64,000 nt of DNA, from contig NZ_CP146256.1 of NCBI RefSeq assembly GCF_039134705.1, positions 4,464,001 to 4,528,000 on the forward strand, in the 5' to 3' direction. This document shows, one piece after another, positions 62,618-64,000 of the stretch (the stretch's first letter is position 1; the number at the start of each line of letters is the position of its first letter). A model generated the notes under the pieces. That model was not told where the DNA came from, made no database searches, and worked only from the letters and a program-made list of their open reading frames with translations. The DNA comes from Kineothrix sp. IPX-CK (GTDB lineage: Bacteria; Bacillota; Clostridia; Lachnospirales; Lachnospiraceae). Position numbers and translations under genes: made by a program.

Positions 62618-63496
62618 CTAACCCTTGACAGATCCCATCATCATACCCTGCACAAAGTATTTCTGGATGAAAGGGTACACACAAATAATCGGTGCCGCTG
62701 TCAATACCATACAGGCTGACTTAACCGTAGCTGCTATCTGGCTGGACTCATCCAGACCGGCTCCTACTTCCTGTGTTCCCATGGCTCCCATAATGAGCTG
62801 CCTCAGGTAAAGAGCAATCGGCCATTTATCCTTGCTGTCCAGATAAAGGAAGGGGCTCCACCAGTTGTTCCAGATGCCTACAATGTAGAACAGGAACATT
62901 GTTGCTATAATTGGCTTGGATAAAGGAACAATGATTTTTATAAAAATTCCATACGCATTCATTCCGTCTACGGCTGCCGCTTCCTCTAATTCATCCGGCA
63001 GCCCTGCAAAAAAAGATTTCATCAATAAAACGTTATAAGCGCTGATCGCTCCCGGAATGACGATTGCCCACATGGTGTCCCGCATATGAAGCGCTTGTGC
63101 GACTAATACATAGTTAGGAATCATGCCGCCGGCAAAAAACATGGTAAATACTACAAAGGGCGTGAAAAATCTATTTAACACCAGCCTCTTCTTGGATAAG
63201 GGATATGCCAAAACAGCGGTTCCCACTAACGAAATCACAGTTCCCACTACAGAATAGAAAACCGTATTTCCGTAGTATACGAAGAAGTCCTGTTTTCCTA
63301 AAATAATACTGTAAGTTCTTGTGGTAAAATCTACGGGGAAAAATGATACTTTTCCTGCATAGATTGCCGCTTCCGAGCTAAAAGACTGCGCCAGCAGATA
63401 AAGGAAAGGGTATAAAGTAACAAATACGACAAACAGCATAATAAGAAGATTGAACACCTGAAATACGCGATATCCTTTCGATTCTTTTACTTTCAT
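62618..63496 (-). CDS. ABC sugar importer permease (YtcP/MalG type)
   Basis: 292 residues, six membrane helices. The EAA loop is ELEEAAAVDGMNAYGIFIKI and the C-terminus FIQKYFVQGMMMGSVKG is typical of YtcP/LplC permeases that pair with LplB-type partners. AAAGGAGG precedes ATG 63496. Fifteen bases separate it from the upstream LplB-type gene. It is transcribed in the order permease B, permease C, binding protein, toward the left of the window. Confidence 0.93.
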   Translation of the reverse strand: MKVKESKGYRVFQVFNLLIMLFVVFVTLYPFLYLLAQSFSSEAAIYAGKVSFFPVDFTTRTYSIILGKQDFFVYYGNTVFYSVVGTVISLVGTAVLAYPLSKKRLVLNRFFTPFVVFTMFFAGGMIPNYVLVAQALHMRDTMWAIVIPGAISAYNVLLMKSFFAGLPDELEEAAAVDGMNAYGIFIKIIVPLSKPIIATMFLFYIVGIWNNWWSPFLYLDSKDKWPIALYLRQLIMGAMGTQEVGAGLDESSQIAATVKSACMVLTAAPIICVYPFIQKYFVQGMMMGSVKG

Positions 63497-63511
63497 TTTC
63501 TTTCCTCCTTT

Positions 63512-64000
63512 CTACCACAAACTTGATTCTGTTAGTTTTTTCGATATTAGGTTGGCGCTGATTACCAGAACCAATCCTATGATTCCCTCGAATAAACCGA
63601 CCGCCGTCGCATAGCTGAACTTTCCGCCCGTAATACCCATCCGGTATACGTAGGTTGCAATAACATCCGCCTTTTCGTAGGTGGAAGGCAAATACAGCAA
63701 GATAATCTTTTCGAAGTTGGAACCCATAATACCTCCAATATCCAGAATTAACAAGGTAGTGATCGTCGGAAGTATTCCGGGAATGGTAACATGAAGCGCC
63801 TGCTTAAAGCGTCCCGCTCCGTCGATTTTGGCTGCCTCATACAGCTCCGTATTGATGGCGGTCATTGCTGCCAGATAGAGGATAGTTCCCCAGCCGAGTC
63901 CCTGCCATACGCCGGAAATAATATAGATAGCCGGAAACCAGTCCGCTTCTTGAATGAAGGAAATCTTATCCAGTCCGAAGTTCGCCATTAAGGTATTGAT
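63512..64000 (-). CDS. ABC sugar importer permease (LplB type), 5' part beyond the window
   Basis: The C-terminal 163 codons of an LplB-type permease; the frame runs through the window end (INTLMANFGL is read at the edge), so the real start lies outside. The EAA loop is ELYEAAKIDGAGRFKQALHV and LPSTYEKADVIATYVYRMG is a family block. A normal LplB has about 310 residues, so roughly half is missing here. It is the pore partner of the permease at 62618-63496. Confidence 0.92.
   Translation of the reverse strand: MNTLMANFGLDKISFIQEADWFPAIYIISGVWQGLGWGTILYLAAMTAINTELYEAAKIDGAGRFKQALHVTIPGILPTITTLLILDIGGIMGSNFEKIILLYLPSTYEKADVIATYVYRMGITGGKFSYATAVGLFEGIIGLVLVISANLISKKLTESSLW

Noticed and set aside
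1..64000. CRISPR arrays, tRNA or rRNA genes, prophage modules
   Set aside because: No spaced direct-repeat array, cloverleaf or phage structural gene was recognised on either strand.

Overview
The window looks like the chromosome of an anaerobic Firmicute of the Lachnospiraceae / Clostridia type. The signs are moderate GC, Gram-positive style Shine-Dalgarno sites (AGGAGG) with many TTG and GTG starts, CUT1 ABC sugar importers with lipoprotein binding proteins, YesM/YesN two-component systems, reverse rubrerythrin, a PerR-type regulator and lactose/cellobiose-type PTS genes. I see no rRNA, tRNA, CRISPR array or phage module. One IS4-type insertion sequence and two copies of a hairpin-rich intergenic repeat are present.

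Left part (1-25,700): a LacI-type regulator cut by the window edge; an O-antigen-ligase-like membrane protein behind a promoter with tandem palindromes; an AI-2E-family permease; an RluA pseudouridine synthase; a three-gene operon (DUF6044 membrane protein, UbiA-type prenyl-phosphate transferase, HAD phosphatase) that may make a lipid-linked pentose; a two-component system next to a three-subunit lantibiotic/bacitracin-type ABC exporter with an 11-bp-phased operator; a second two-component system; perR plus reverse rubrerythrin; small enzymes; an MqsR-like toxin with an MqsA/Panacea-like fused antitoxin; luxS-mtnN; and a TMEM165-type Mn/Ca exporter under a yybP-ykoY manganese riboswitch.

Middle part (25,800-53,700): an IS4 transposase, then a large hexuronate locus. 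One operon (kdgK, eda fused to a VOC domain, a discoidin-like protein, dhuI-like, kduD, kduI) converts unsaturated uronates to pyruvate and glyceraldehyde-3-phosphate. A second (ABC permeases and binding protein, GH88 unsaturated glucuronyl hydrolase, YesL) imports and cleaves unsaturated oligouronides. On the other strand are YesM/YesN, a cytoplasmic heparinase II/III-family lyase and a chemoreceptor. A third block (uxaC, uxuB, uxuA) handles saturated glucuronate/galacturonate. Three AraC regulators, two of them close paralogues, sit beside these operons. Together the genes fit use of glycosaminoglycan or pectin fragments.

Right part (53,700-64,000): a peptidoglycan-sugar salvage operon (mupG, murQ, PTS EIIA and EIIB of the lactose/cellobiose type, a PIG-L-like protein lacking one catalytic Asp, a tandem GNAT, EIIC) read away from a divergent murR/rpiR regulator, with a perfect 22-bp palindrome between them. 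The window ends in a second ABC sugar/oligosaccharide importer (binding protein, two permeases, the last cut by the edge).
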